From positions 1 to 64,000 of the forward strand of contig JAVVEG010000002.1 of the NCBI GenBank assembly GCA_032251455.1: 64,000 bases of DNA, in the 5' to 3' direction. The notes beneath the pieces were generated by a model that ran no database searches, was not told the DNA's origin, and saw nothing but the letters and a program-made list of their open reading frames with translations. Both the position numbers and the translations under genes were made by a program. The DNA is from JAVVEG01 sp032251455 (GTDB lineage Bacteria > Pseudomonadota > Gammaproteobacteria > Pseudomonadales > Pseudohongiellaceae). Every line of letters starts with the position of its first letter. The stretch's first letter is position 1. This document shows, in pieces, positions 1 through 8,065 of this stretch.

Positions 1-2
1 GG

Positions 3-299
3 TCCGGGTGGCAGGTTTCACGTGGAATGGGTGGCAACCTTCAGCGGTTTACGCAAATCAGGTTGCTTGATGGTACGACTCAATCAGAGGCGGGTCTACT
101 GCGCCGGGTTGCGGAACTTGCGCACGCCTTGCCCAATCAGGCAGTCCGCGACTTTGACGCAATGCTGGAAAATGAGCTGGACGAGTTGCCGGCGGCGCTT
201 CGTGGTACGGAGGTTGAGAGACTGGTTCGCCAGCGTGTGGGCCAGCAGGCGTTTCGCAGCGCGATGCAGCCAAACAGCGATGGACGCCATAGGACGTAA
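3..299 (+). pseudogene. 3' remnant of an HNH endonuclease-like gene (partial)
   Basis: An open frame enters from the window edge and stops at 297-299. The predicted peptide ends with a segment rich in Arg and Gln, RQRVGQQAFRSAM, followed by about ten unrelated residues. In HNH restriction-endonuclease-like proteins, a motif of the form R-V-G-Q-x-x-F-R lies just before the Cys-rich HNH core (L-x-x-Y-x-x-R-C-A-V-T-G). Here the frame ends exactly where that core should begin, so the catalytic part is missing. The family call is from memory of the motif only. The position on the 3'-end side of tRNA-Leu fits debris of an integrated element. A simple hypothetical protein C-terminus is the alternative. 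Confidence 0.4.
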
Positions 300-365
300 C
301 TTAGCCTAAACACATTGATTTTTAAGGGGAAAATAAACTTTATGGGATGGTATCGGACTATCAAA

Positions 366-452
366 TGGTGCCCAGGAGAGGACTTGAACCTCCACGACCT
401 TTCGATCACCAGCACCTGAAGCTGGCGTGTCTACCAATTCCACCACCTGGGC
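366..452 (-). tRNA. tRNA-Leu (anticodon CAG)
   Basis: The reverse complement folds as a class II tRNA of 87 nt with CCA encoded. The acceptor stem is GCCCAGG/CCTGGGC. The anticodon arm is CCAGC-TTCAGGT-GCTGG, giving anticodon CAG, with a variable arm typical of leucine tRNA and a T arm containing GGTTCAAGTCC. A strong sigma70-type promoter lies 25 nt upstream. Its 3' end faces the truncated HNH-like remnant, the usual side for integration of mobile elements. Confidence 0.97.
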
Positions 453-476
453 ATAGATGGGTAATTCAGGAGGCGC

Positions 477-505
477 ACTCTACCCATAAGCGTGTCGTCT
501 GTCAA
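477..505 (-). promoter_or_regulatory. sigma70 promoter of tRNA-Leu
   Basis: On the minus strand TTGACA (500-505) and TAGAGT (477-482) are separated by exactly 17 nt. The predicted start site is near 470, about 18 nt before the mature tRNA 5' end. The -35 box is a perfect consensus. Confidence 0.75.
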
Positions 506-572
506 TTGTTAAAGTAAACGGCTGGTGGGGCGTGTATACTGTGGGCCTGAATTTACGCAGACATGGCAATTT

Positions 573-3080
573 ATGGCAAAGAAAAAGCAGGACAGCAACA
601 TTTCACAGGCTCCGGCCGTCCACGATCCCTACGCTGACAGGGAAGCCCAGAACTACGAAAATCCCATCCCCAGTCGCGAGTATATTCTTGAATACATGGA
701 AAAAACCGGTGAGCCCGTGGGCTACCCGCAGTTGTGTGAGCAGCTGGGGCTGGAGGACTATGAGCAGATGGAGGCGCTGCGGCGGCGGTTGATCGCCATG
801 AGCCGTGATGGGCAACTGGTCAGCAACCGACGCGGTGTTTACGGCTTGCCGGATCGCATGGAGCTGATCAAGGGCCGGGTGCAGGGTGGCAAGGATGGTT
901 TCGGCTTTTTCATTCCCAATGACGGCTCGGGAGATCTGTTCCTGGGGCCGAAGGAAATCCAGAAGGTTTTCGATGGTGACATCGTTCTGGCGCGGGTATC
1001 CGGGCTGGACCGTCGGGGTCGCAAGGAGGGCATGATCGTGGAGGTGCTGGAACGGCGCAGCAATCAGATTGTGGGCCGCTATTACTGGGAACAGGGTTTT
1101 GGTGTGGTGGTGCCGGACAGCCGGCGCAACAATCAGGAGATACTGATCCCCGAGGGCGAGACCCGGGGGGCCAGCGATGGTCAGTTCGTGGTGGCCGAGA
1201 TCATCACCTGGCCCACCTCGCGGCGCAAGCCGGTGGCGAAGATTGTCGAGATTCTGGGTGATCACATGACCCCAGGCATGGAGATCGATGTGGCCGTGCG
1301 CAGCCACGATATCCCCTACAAGTGGCCCAGAGAAGTCACGCAAAGCCTGCAGTCCTTCACCAGAGAGGTGCCGGCAGAGGAGAGTGCCAGCCGTATCGAC
1401 CTGCGTCAGCGACACTTTGTCACCATCGATGGCGAGGATGCCAAGGACTTTGATGATGCTGTCTACTGCGAGGCGCTGCCCAATGGCGAATACAAGCTGC
1501 TGGTGGCCATCGCCGATGTCTCTCATTATGTGCAGCCGGGCTCAGCCCTGGACCTGGAAGCGCAGAACCGTGGCAATTCCGTGTATTTCCCCGGGCATGT
1601 CATCCCCATGCTGCCGGAGGCGCTGTCCAATGGCCTGTGCTCGCTGCGGCCAGAGGTAGACCGCCTGGTCCTGGTTTGCGAAATGCAGATGGATGCCAGG
1701 GCCCAGGTGACCGACTACAGTTTTTATGAGGGCGTAATCCATTCCCATGCCCGCCTGACCTATACCGAAGTTGCCGAGATGCTGGAGGAGCAAACCAGTA
1801 GCACCACCCAGCGCTCGCAGCAACGCTTGCGCAAACGCTATGCCAAGGTGCTGCCGGACCTGGAAAACCTCTATGCCCTGTACCACAAGATGGCCCATGC
1901 CCGCGAGCTGGCCGGGGCGCTGGAGTTCTCCAGTACCGAGACCCGTATCATCTTTGGCGAGACCCGCAAGATACGCGAGATCGTGCCGGTAATCCGCAAC
2001 GATGCCCATCGCCTGATCGAGGAGTGCATGCTGGCTGCCAATGTGTGCACGGCCCGCTTTCTGGCCGGGTCTGATCTGCCCGTGTTGTACCGCGTCCACG
2101 AAGGTCCGAATATGGACAAGCTGGACAACCTGCGCGCCTTCCTCAAGGAGCTGGGGTTGAGCCTGGGTCGCAGCGGCAAGCCCGAACCGAAAGACTACCA
2201 GCGTGTGTTGCAGAAGACTGCCGAGCGCCCCGATGCCCATCTGATCCAGGTGATGCTGGTGCGCTCCATGCTGCAGGCCGTGTACCAGCCCGAAAACATC
2301 GGTCACTTTGGGCTGGGTTTCGATGCCTACACCCATTTCACCTCGCCCATCCGCCGCTACCCGGACCTGCTGGTGCATCGAGCGCTGCGCTACCTGATCC
2401 GCAGCCAGAGCCAGAAGCAGCACGTGCGCAAGGCGCCGGGCACGCAGCCCCTGGCGAAGAAGGATATCTATCCTTATCAGCTGGCCGATATGCAGCGCTT
2501 CGGCGAGATCTGCTCCATGACCGAGCGCCGTGCCGATGCCGCCAGTTACGACGTGGTCGACTGGCTCAAGTGCGAATACGTGCAGGACCGCGTCGGCGAC
2601 GAATTCCTGGGCACCATCACCAGCGTCACCGGTTTTGGCCTGTTCGTCGAACTCAACGACATTTATGTCGAGGGCCTGGTCCACATCACTGCCCTCAAGA
2701 ACGACTATTACCAGTTTGACCCGGTACGTCAGCAACTGCGCGGTGAACGCAGCGGCATCATCTACTACATGGGCGGCACTGTGCGCGTGAAGGTGGTAAG
2801 AGTGGATCTGGACGAGCGCAAGATAGACCTGCACATGATCGACACCGCCGCCAACGGCCATCAGGATCAGAACCAGAAAGCGCCGAGTGACAAACAACCG
2901 GGCAAGGGCAGATCAAAGCAAAAGCCTGGCAAAAACGCCCAGGCCGGCAATAGCCTGCGCCAGAAACTGGCCAAGGGGGACATCCCCAGCGATGCCCCGC
3001 CCAAGGCGGCAAATACCCGCCGGCGCAAAAAACCCAAAGCAGGCAGCAACGCAACCAACAAGAGCCCCGCCAGACGGTAA
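573..3080 (+). CDS. rnr: ribonuclease R
   Basis: A 3'-5' exoribonuclease of the RNB family that degrades structured RNA and takes part in rRNA/tmRNA quality control in the cytoplasm. The product is about 835 aa, close to the usual 800 or so. N-terminal winged-helix/cold-shock domains come first. The RNB catalytic core follows with the acidic motif DGEDAKDFDDAV at about residues 286-297 (Mg ligands). An S1 domain lies at about 676-756, then a Lys/Arg-rich tail typical of RNase R. I chose the ATG at 573 (MAKKKQ) over an in-frame GTG at 525, because the extra 16 residues look unlike the family. A TATACT -10 box at 535-540 lies just upstream. It is followed by rlmB, as in other gammaproteobacteria. 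Confidence 0.97.
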   Translation: MAKKKQDSNISQAPAVHDPYADREAQNYENPIPSREYILEYMEKTGEPVGYPQLCEQLGLEDYEQMEALRRRLIAMSRDGQLVSNRRGVYGLPDRMELIKGRVQGGKDGFGFFIPNDGSGDLFLGPKEIQKVFDGDIVLARVSGLDRRGRKEGMIVEVLERRSNQIVGRYYWEQGFGVVVPDSRRNNQEILIPEGETRGASDGQFVVAEIITWPTSRRKPVAKIVEILGDHMTPGMEIDVAVRSHDIPYKWPREVTQSLQSFTREVPAEESASRIDLRQRHFVTIDGEDAKDFDDAVYCEALPNGEYKLLVAIADVSHYVQPGSALDLEAQNRGNSVYFPGHVIPMLPEALSNGLCSLRPEVDRLVLVCEMQMDARAQVTDYSFYEGVIHSHARLTYTEVAEMLEEQTSSTTQRSQQRLRKRYAKVLPDLENLYALYHKMAHARELAGALEFSSTETRIIFGETRKIREIVPVIRNDAHRLIEECMLAANVCTARFLAGSDLPVLYRVHEGPNMDKLDNLRAFLKELGLSLGRSGKPEPKDYQRVLQKTAERPDAHLIQVMLVRSMLQAVYQPENIGHFGLGFDAYTHFTSPIRRYPDLLVHRALRYLIRSQSQKQHVRKAPGTQPLAKKDIYPYQLADMQRFGEICSMTERRADAASYDVVDWLKCEYVQDRVGDEFLGTITSVTGFGLFVELNDIYVEGLVHITALKNDYYQFDPVRQQLRGERSGIIYYMGGTVRVKVVRVDLDERKIDLHMIDTAANGHQDQNQKAPSDKQPGKGRSKQKPGKNAQAGNSLRQKLAKGDIPSDAPPKAANTRRRKKPKAGSNATNKSPARR

Positions 3081-3121
3081 ACTATTCAGTTACCATCTGC
3101 CTGAAACCCGGCTTAAACCAA

Positions 3122-3237
3122 GGTGTCGGGGGTGGGGTGCGGGCGCAGGACCGTTGAGCGCCAGGGATGGCGCGAACCGAGCCCTACATGGACGTATTAA
3201 CGGGCGTGTCCTGCGCCCGCACCCCACCCCCGACACC
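3122..3237. repeat. extragenic palindromic element with 29-bp perfect stem (copy 1)
   Basis: Positions 3122-3150 and 3209-3237 are perfect reverse complements (29 bp), enclosing a 58-nt loop. Inside the loop are a small hairpin around GCCAGGGATGGC (3160-3171) and a CTACATGGACGTATT segment. A second locus at 25709-25799 has the same loop layout but a wholly different stem. It lies between rnr and rlmB and fills most of that 204-nt gap. As RNA it would be a very stable hairpin that could stop or separate transcription. The class is unnamed here; I only recognise it as resembling intergenic palindromes of gammaproteobacteria. Confidence 0.85.
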
Positions 3238-3284
3238 GTGCTACAACGTAATCAAGGCTGACATAAACCAAAACGGACCAAACA

Positions 3285-4073
3285 GTGCAAACCACAGAAT
3301 GGCTCTACGGCATCCACGCCATCAACGAACTGATCAACCGTCGCCCCGCTGACATCCAGGAACTGCTGTTCCAGCAGGAGCGACAAGACAAACGCATCCA
3401 GGAACTCCAACACAAGGCCACCAGCCTCGGCATACCCTGGCAAACAGTCGCTCGCAAAACCCTCGAAAAACGCCTGGGCATCAATTCCACAGGCCCGGAT
3501 GCTGATAAGGCGCCCGTTCACCAGGGCGTCGCCGCACTCTGCTGGCAACCCGACTTCGCCCGCCACGAAAAGGAACTCAAGCCCCTGCTGGACAGCCTCG
3601 ACCACGCTCCGCTGCTGCTGGTGCTCGACGCCATCACCGATCCCCATAACCTGGGTGCCTGCCTGCGAACCGCCGATGCCGCCGGAGTCGACGCCGTTAT
3701 CGTGCCCAAAGACAACTCTGCCCCGCTCAACATGACCGTGCGCAAGGTGGCCAGTGGTGCCGCTGAAACAGTCAAACTCTACACCGTGACCAACCTCAGT
3801 CGCACCCTGGCGCAGTTGAAGGAGCGCGGCATCTGGGTGGTAGGCGCTGCCGGAGAAGCCAGTCAGGGGCTGCACAGCCTTGACCTGACCCTGCCCACCG
3901 CCATTGTCATGGGCTCCGAAGGCAAGGGCATGCGCCGCCTCACCCGCGAGCACTGCGATTACCTGGCAGCGATTCCCATGGCCGGTGCCCTGAGCAGTTT
4001 GAATGTGTCCGTAGCCACCGGTGTCATGCTCTACGAAGCGGTACGCCAGCGGCAGGCCTTGAAGGGGCTCTGA
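3285..4073 (+). CDS. rlmB: 23S rRNA (guanosine(2251)-2'-O)-methyltransferase
   Basis: SpoU/TrmH-family methyltransferase that 2'-O-methylates G2251 in the peptidyl-transferase region of 23S rRNA, using S-adenosylmethionine. At 262 aa it is slightly longer than the usual ~245. It has an N-terminal L30e-like substrate domain. The three trefoil-knot SPOUT motifs are visible: NLGACLRTADAAG at about 122, VMGSEGKGMRR at about 209, and SSLNVSVATGV at about 237. The start is GTG at 3285, giving the canonical N-terminus ...EWLYGIHA. It lies directly after rnr, a known pairing. Its stop codon is the first unit of a 4-copy tandem repeat. Confidence 0.96.
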   Translation: MQTTEWLYGIHAINELINRRPADIQELLFQQERQDKRIQELQHKATSLGIPWQTVARKTLEKRLGINSTGPDADKAPVHQGVAALCWQPDFARHEKELKPLLDSLDHAPLLLVLDAITDPHNLGACLRTADAAGVDAVIVPKDNSAPLNMTVRKVASGAAETVKLYTVTNLSRTLAQLKERGIWVVGAAGEASQGLHSLDLTLPTAIVMGSEGKGMRRLTREHCDYLAAIPMAGALSSLNVSVATGVMLYEAVRQRQALKGL

Positions 4074-4113
4074 GCAAACCCTGAGTAAGCCCTGAGCAAA
4101 CCCTGAAAAAGCG
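4070..4113 (+). repeat. 11-nt tandem repeat x4 starting at the rlmB stop codon
   Basis: Four consecutive 11-nt units of the form CTGAGCAAACC start at 4070, 4081, 4092 and 4103. The first contains the rlmB stop TGA (4071-4073). Because 11 is not a multiple of 3, the TGA copies at 4071, 4082, 4093 and 4104 fall in frames 0, +2, +1 and 0. All reading frames are therefore closed within 33 nt. Confidence 0.85.
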
Positions 4114-4114
4114 T

Positions 4115-4143
4115 TTGCATCTTGCCAGTGGGTTCTTTAGAAT
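4115..4143 (+). promoter_or_regulatory. sigma70 promoter of the rpsF operon
   Basis: TTGCAT (4115-4120) and TAGAAT (4138-4143) with a 17-nt spacer. The predicted start is near 4150, giving a leader of about 110 nt before rpsF. Confidence 0.65.
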
Positions 4144-4258
4144 GCCCGCTCTTTAATTTCGGGGTAATACCCCTTAACTCCTTGTCTTACCGCGGTACAG
4201 CATCAGGGCCCACTCAAGCCCGCTGGCCAACGGAAGACTTAACCCGTAAGGAGTCTCT
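4144..4258 (+). promoter_or_regulatory. rpsF 5' leader, possible S6:S18 autoregulatory RNA
   Basis: Untranslated leader of about 110 nt holding a small GGGGT/ACCCC hairpin near 4159 and a GC-rich second half with several CCG triplets, before the AAGGAG ribosome-binding site. In many bacteria the S6:S18 complex binds a structured leader with a bulged CCG and represses its own operon. Location and CCG content fit, but I have not established the conserved fold. Confidence 0.3.
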
Positions 4259-4798
4259 ATGAGACATTATGAGATTGTATTTCTGGTGCACCCTGACCAG
4301 AGCGATCAGGTTCCGGCCATGATCGAACGCTACACCCAGATGATCACCGAAAGTGGCGGCGCCATTCACCGCCTGGAAGACTGGGGCCGACGTCAACTGG
4401 CCTATCCCATCACCAAGATCCACAAAGCCCACTACGTACTGATGAATGTCGAGTGCGGCAGTGAAGTGCTGGCAGAAATCACCACCCTGTTCCGTTACAA
4501 TGATGCCATCCTGCGTAATCTGGTGATCAAGTGCGATGAGGCCATCACCGAAGAATCCCTGATTCTGAAAGGTGAGCGTGAGAGCCGTGAACGTCGCGCT
4601 CGTGCCGAGCAAAAACGCAAGCTGGAAGAGGAAGCGGCAGCGCGTCAGGCCGAACGTGCGGCAGTTGCTGAAGCTGCTGAAGCCGAAGCCGCTGAAGCCG
4701 AAGCGGATGATGCAGACGAAACCGACGACGAAACAGGTGAAGATTTCGACGGCTTCGATGAGTCTGATGACGACGCCGATGACGAAACCGATAACTGA
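4259..4798 (+). CDS. rpsF: 30S ribosomal protein S6, long acidic tail
   Basis: Platform protein of the 30S subunit that binds 16S rRNA together with S18. The first ~100 residues (MRHYEIVFLVHPDQ..., EDWGRRQLAYPI) are a standard S6 core. The C-terminus is extended to 179 aa, against about 130 in E. coli. A charged Arg/Glu coiled segment and then an Ala-Glu and Asp/Glu-rich tail occupy about residues 110-179. The ATG at 4259 follows a good AAGGAG. First gene of the rpsF-rpsR-membrane gene-rplI operon. S6 tails are targets of RimK glutamylation in E. coli; here acidity is already encoded. Confidence 0.97.
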   Translation: MRHYEIVFLVHPDQSDQVPAMIERYTQMITESGGAIHRLEDWGRRQLAYPITKIHKAHYVLMNVECGSEVLAEITTLFRYNDAILRNLVIKCDEAITEESLILKGERESRERRARAEQKRKLEEEAAARQAERAAVAEAAEAEAAEAEADDADETDDETGEDFDGFDESDDDADDETDN

Positions 4799-4826
4799 TA
4801 CGAACGTATTTTAGAAGGGTGTGATC

Positions 4827-5057
4827 ATGTCTCGATTTTTCCGTAGACGCAAATTTTGCAAGTTCACTGCTGAAGGCACCAAGCAGATCGATTACAAGGA
4901 TCTGGAGACGCTGAAGGCGTACATCTCTGAAACCGGCAAGATCGTGCCCAGCCGCATTACCGGCACCAAGGCACGTTATCAGCGTCAGCTGGCTACCGCC
5001 GTGAAGAGAGCACGTCATCTGGCGCTTATTCCCTACACGGACAGTCACTCAACGTAA
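4827..5057 (+). CDS. rpsR: 30S ribosomal protein S18
   Basis: S6 partner on the 30S platform. The 76-aa product has the signature FFRRRKFCKFTAEG, IDYKDLETLK, and GKIVPSRITGTKARYQ followed by RARHLALIPYT. The ATG at 4827 was chosen over a GTG at 4821 because MSRFFRRRK matches the conserved start and AGAAGG lies at suitable spacing. Lies 28 nt after rpsF in the same operon. Confidence 0.98.
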   Translation: MSRFFRRRKFCKFTAEGTKQIDYKDLETLKAYISETGKIVPSRITGTKARYQRQLATAVKRARHLALIPYTDSHST

Positions 5058-5148
5058 TATCGCCACTGCCGTTTTTGCAGGGCTTCGGGTTCAGGCTATA
5101 GGGCGTGGACTCCGGTTCCGGGTAGTGGCAGTGAAGCGCGGGTGAGCA

Positions 5149-6015
5149 ATGCGGGCATTGGCTGACTATGCAATGCGCGGACGCCGACAGGCTGTTCTCG
5201 CAGCTTTTCTCAGTGGACTGATTCCACTGGTCAATACCGTGTTGAGTCCGGCGTTGGTGGGTCTGGTCATTCTGCGCCATGGCTGGCAGGAGGGCCTGAA
5301 GGTATTGGCCTGGGCGATATTGCCCGCCATTGCCTGGGCTGTTATCGGCGACCTCGCCCATATTGCAGTGTTGCTGGGTGTGGTGGTGCTGGCGGTGGTG
5401 CTGCGTCAGACAGGCTCCTGGCAGGTCACCCTGCTGGTATCGATGCTGGTCGGGGTGTTTGCCGAACTGGTGCTGAAGCTGAACCCGGCTTTTGTCGACG
5501 CCTTGCAGCAGCAGTTGACGGTCATGATGAACAGCGCAGAGATGCAGGCGCAGATGGGCGGTCAGGAGATCCCGGATATGAGGGTTCTGCTGAGCAGCCT
5601 GTTCGGGGTGATGAGCATGACGCTGTCACTGACCCTGCTGATGCTGGCCCGCTGGTGGCAGGCGCAGTTGTATAACCCGGGTGGGTTTGGCCGGGAATTC
5701 AGGCAGGTGAGATTGAGCTACAAGGTCAGCAGCCTGTTGTTGCTGATGTTTTTGCTGGCCAATTTCGGTGCGCCGGTACTGCAGGGCTGGGTCATGTATT
5801 TTTTGCTGCCCCTGTTCTTTGCCGGGCTGGCATTGGTGCACGGGGTGGTGGAAATCAGGCAGATACCGCGGTTCTGGCTGATCATGTTTTATCTGTTGCT
5901 GCTGTCGCCCTTGCTGGTGCAGCTGGTGACCCTGGCTGCAGTGATGGACAGCTGGTATGATTTTCGCGCCCGCCTGGGTGGAAGCAATCACGGCAACAAG
6001 CCGAATAATGAATGA
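5149..6015 (+). CDS. multi-pass membrane protein in the rpsR-rplI gap (DUF2232-like)
   Basis: Predicted inner-membrane protein of 288 aa with roughly eight hydrophobic segments (for example SGLIPLVNTVLSPALVGLVI, then segments near 60-90, 100-125, 165-185, 210-240 and 245-270). It sits between rpsR and rplI. Pseudomonas genomes carry a membrane protein of unknown function at exactly this place, of the YybS/DUF2232 type, which is why I make that call. Function is unknown. A conserved position inside a ribosomal operon suggests a growth-linked role, but nothing in the sequence gives a substrate. Confidence 0.8.
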   Translation: MRALADYAMRGRRQAVLAAFLSGLIPLVNTVLSPALVGLVILRHGWQEGLKVLAWAILPAIAWAVIGDLAHIAVLLGVVVLAVVLRQTGSWQVTLLVSMLVGVFAELVLKLNPAFVDALQQQLTVMMNSAEMQAQMGGQEIPDMRVLLSSLFGVMSMTLSLTLLMLARWWQAQLYNPGGFGREFRQVRLSYKVSSLLLLMFLLANFGAPVLQGWVMYFLLPLFFAGLALVHGVVEIRQIPRFWLIMFYLLLLSPLLVQLVTLAAVMDSWYDFRARLGGSNHGNKPNNE

Positions 6016-6031
6016 TGATGAGGAATGAAAA

Positions 6032-6478
6032 ATGAACGTAATACTTCTGGAAAAGATCGGCAGATTCGGCAATGTCGGTGAGACCGCATCGGTGAAGGCC
6101 GGCTATGCCCGCAACTTCCTGTTTCCGTTCGGCAAGGCCATTCCAGCCACCAAGGCCAATCTGGTTGACTTCGAAGCCCGTCGTGCCGAACTGATGGCCG
6201 CCCACAATGAAAAAGTGGCAGCTTCCCAGGCACGCGCTGGCAAACTGAAGCAAATGCGGGTGGCGATTGCGGTCAATGCCGGTGAACAGGGCAAGTTGTT
6301 CGGGTCTGTTGGTACACGTGATATTGCCGAGGCGGTCATCGCTGCCGGCGCCGAGATCAACAAAGCGGAAGTGCGTCTGCCCAATGGGGCCATCCGCGAA
6401 GTTGGCGAATACGAAATCACCATCGACCTGGGTTTTGATGTCGAGGAAGTGATCACGGTTGCGGTCGTGCCTGCCTGA
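6032..6478 (+). CDS. rplI: 50S ribosomal protein L9
   Basis: Full-length L9 (148 aa) of the large subunit near the L1 stalk. The N-terminal 23S-binding domain MNVILLEKIGRFGNVGETAS contains VKAGYARNFLFPFGKA. A long connecting helix and a C-terminal domain (GEQGKLFGSVGTRDIAEA) follow. GAGG lies 8 nt before the ATG. Last gene of the rpsF operon. Imperfect repeats begin right after its stop. Confidence 0.98.
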   Translation: MNVILLEKIGRFGNVGETASVKAGYARNFLFPFGKAIPATKANLVDFEARRAELMAAHNEKVAASQARAGKLKQMRVAIAVNAGEQGKLFGSVGTRDIAEAVIAAGAEINKAEVRLPNGAIREVGEYEITIDLGFDVEEVITVAVVPA

Positions 6479-6521
6479 TCTGAACCTGACGCTGGGCCTG
6501 AACCTGGGCCTGAATCGGGCC
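6479..6521 (+). repeat. imperfect 11-12-nt repeats after the rplI stop
   Basis: Three imperfect copies built on CCTGAACCTGGG run directly after the rplI stop (a longer first copy at 6479-6496, then 6497-6508 and 6509-6519). Each contains TGA. Same pattern as the arrays after rlmB, alr and the MBL-fold gene. Confidence 0.55.
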
Positions 6522-6658
6522 AGTATCGAAGAACAGCGTTCCATGTTGTCGGAATGACAGCATGGTGCGACAATGAAGCACTGCTGCCGGGGACGGTCGT
6601 GGTGCTTTTTAGTTTCTGCCACCAGATAAAAACTACCAGGGAGCTGGCGTAACCTGCC

Positions 6659-8065
6659 ATGGCTGATTTTCCGGGAAACAACAGAAAGCCCGATGCGGGC
6701 AAACTGAGCACATTGAAGGTTCCCCCCCATTCAGTCGAGGCCGAGCAGGCGGTGCTGGGTGGCTTGATGCTGGACAATGCTGCCTGGGACCGGGTGGCCG
6801 ACAAGCTGATGGCCGAGGATTTTTACCGCCATGAGCACCAGCTGATCTATCAGGTGATGTTCCGTCACTCCGAGTCCGGCAAGCCCATCGATGTGGTCAC
6901 CCTGGTCGAAGCCCTGGACAGCCTGGCCGAGCTGGAAGCCGCCGGTGGTGTGGAATATCTGGGCGATCTGGCCAGCCATGCCCGGGGGACAGCAAATATC
7001 GATGCCTATGTCGACATCATCCGCGAACGGGCCACGCTGCGCAAACTGATCAGTGTCGCCAACGAGATTGCCGACGATTCGTTCAATCCGGTGGGTCGGG
7101 AAGCGGCCGAACTGGTCGATATAGCCGAGCAGAAAGTATTCCAGATAGCCGATAGCCGCGCCAAGGACGTCGGTCCGCAACCGGTCAATCCCTTGCTCAA
7201 GGGCGCGGTGGACAAGATCGATGAACTGTTCAAGACCAAGGGCGCCATCACCGGATTGACCACAGGCTTTGTCGACCTGGACAGCAAGACCTCTGGCTTG
7301 CAGAAATCCGATCTGATTATTGTGGCCGGGCGGCCCTCGATGGGGAAGACGGCTTTTGCCATGAACCTGGTCGAAAATGCCCTGCTCGCCGAGGATAAAC
7401 CCGTGCTGGTGTTCAGTCTGGAGATGCCGGCGGAAAGCCTGATCTTCCGTATGCTCAGCTCCATTGGGCGCATCGATCAATCACGCCTGCGGGCCGGCAA
7501 GCTGGAAGACGATGACTGGCCCAAACTGACAGCCGCGGTCGGCAAACTCAAGGACCGCCCCTTGCTGATCGATGACACGCCAGGGCTCAGCCCGACCGAG
7601 ATGAAATCACGCACACGACGCGTCGCCAGGGAGCACGGCGCACTGGGTCTGGTGGTGGTGGACTATCTGCAGCTGATGCAGATCAAGGGGTATGGTGAGA
7701 ACCGGGTCGGCGAGATTTCGGAGATTTCGCGTTCATTGAAAAACCTGGCGCGTGAATTCAACTGTCCGGTGGTTGCGTTGTCCCAGCTCAACAGGGGGCT
7801 GGAGCAGCGGCCCAACAAGCGCCCGGTGATGTCTGACCTGCGCGAATCCGGTGCCATCGAGCAGGATGCCGATATCATTGCGTTTGTCTACCGGGATGAG
7901 GTCTATCATGAAGACACCCAGGACAAGGGTATCGCTGAAATCATTATCGGTAAACAAAGAAACGGGCCAATTGGCACAGTAAGGCTCAGCTTTGTCGACA
8001 AGTACACCCGTTTCGAGAATCTCACCATGCAGGCTTATGATGAGAGTTATACGCAGTATGGCTGA
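6659..8065 (+). CDS. dnaB: replicative DNA helicase DnaB
   Basis: Hexameric 5'-3' helicase of the replication fork, 468 aa, as expected for the family. The N-terminal domain with VPPHSVEAEQAVLGGLMLD binds primase. The RecA-like C-terminal domain has Walker A GRPSMGKTAF at about 223-232, then FSLEMPAESL, VVDYLQLM (Walker B), ALSQLNRGLEQR and DLRESGAIEQDAD. Follows rplI and overlaps alr by 8 bp, as in Pseudomonas. A DnaT-like/lambda-P-like pair later in the window may act on this helicase. Confidence 0.98.
   Translation: MADFPGNNRKPDAGKLSTLKVPPHSVEAEQAVLGGLMLDNAAWDRVADKLMAEDFYRHEHQLIYQVMFRHSESGKPIDVVTLVEALDSLAELEAAGGVEYLGDLASHARGTANIDAYVDIIRERATLRKLISVANEIADDSFNPVGREAAELVDIAEQKVFQIADSRAKDVGPQPVNPLLKGAVDKIDELFKTKGAITGLTTGFVDLDSKTSGLQKSDLIIVAGRPSMGKTAFAMNLVENALLAEDKPVLVFSLEMPAESLIFRMLSSIGRIDQSRLRAGKLEDDDWPKLTAAVGKLKDRPLLIDDTPGLSPTEMKSRTRRVAREHGALGLVVVDYLQLMQIKGYGENRVGEISEISRSLKNLAREFNCPVVALSQLNRGLEQRPNKRPVMSDLRESGAIEQDADIIAFVYRDEVYHEDTQDKGIAEIIIGKQRNGPIGTVRLSFVDKYTRFENLTMQAYDESYTQYG

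Noticed and set aside
1542..2897. Long open frame antisense to rnr
   Set aside because: Opposite the RNB and S1 domains of RNase R; no start context or domain of its own.
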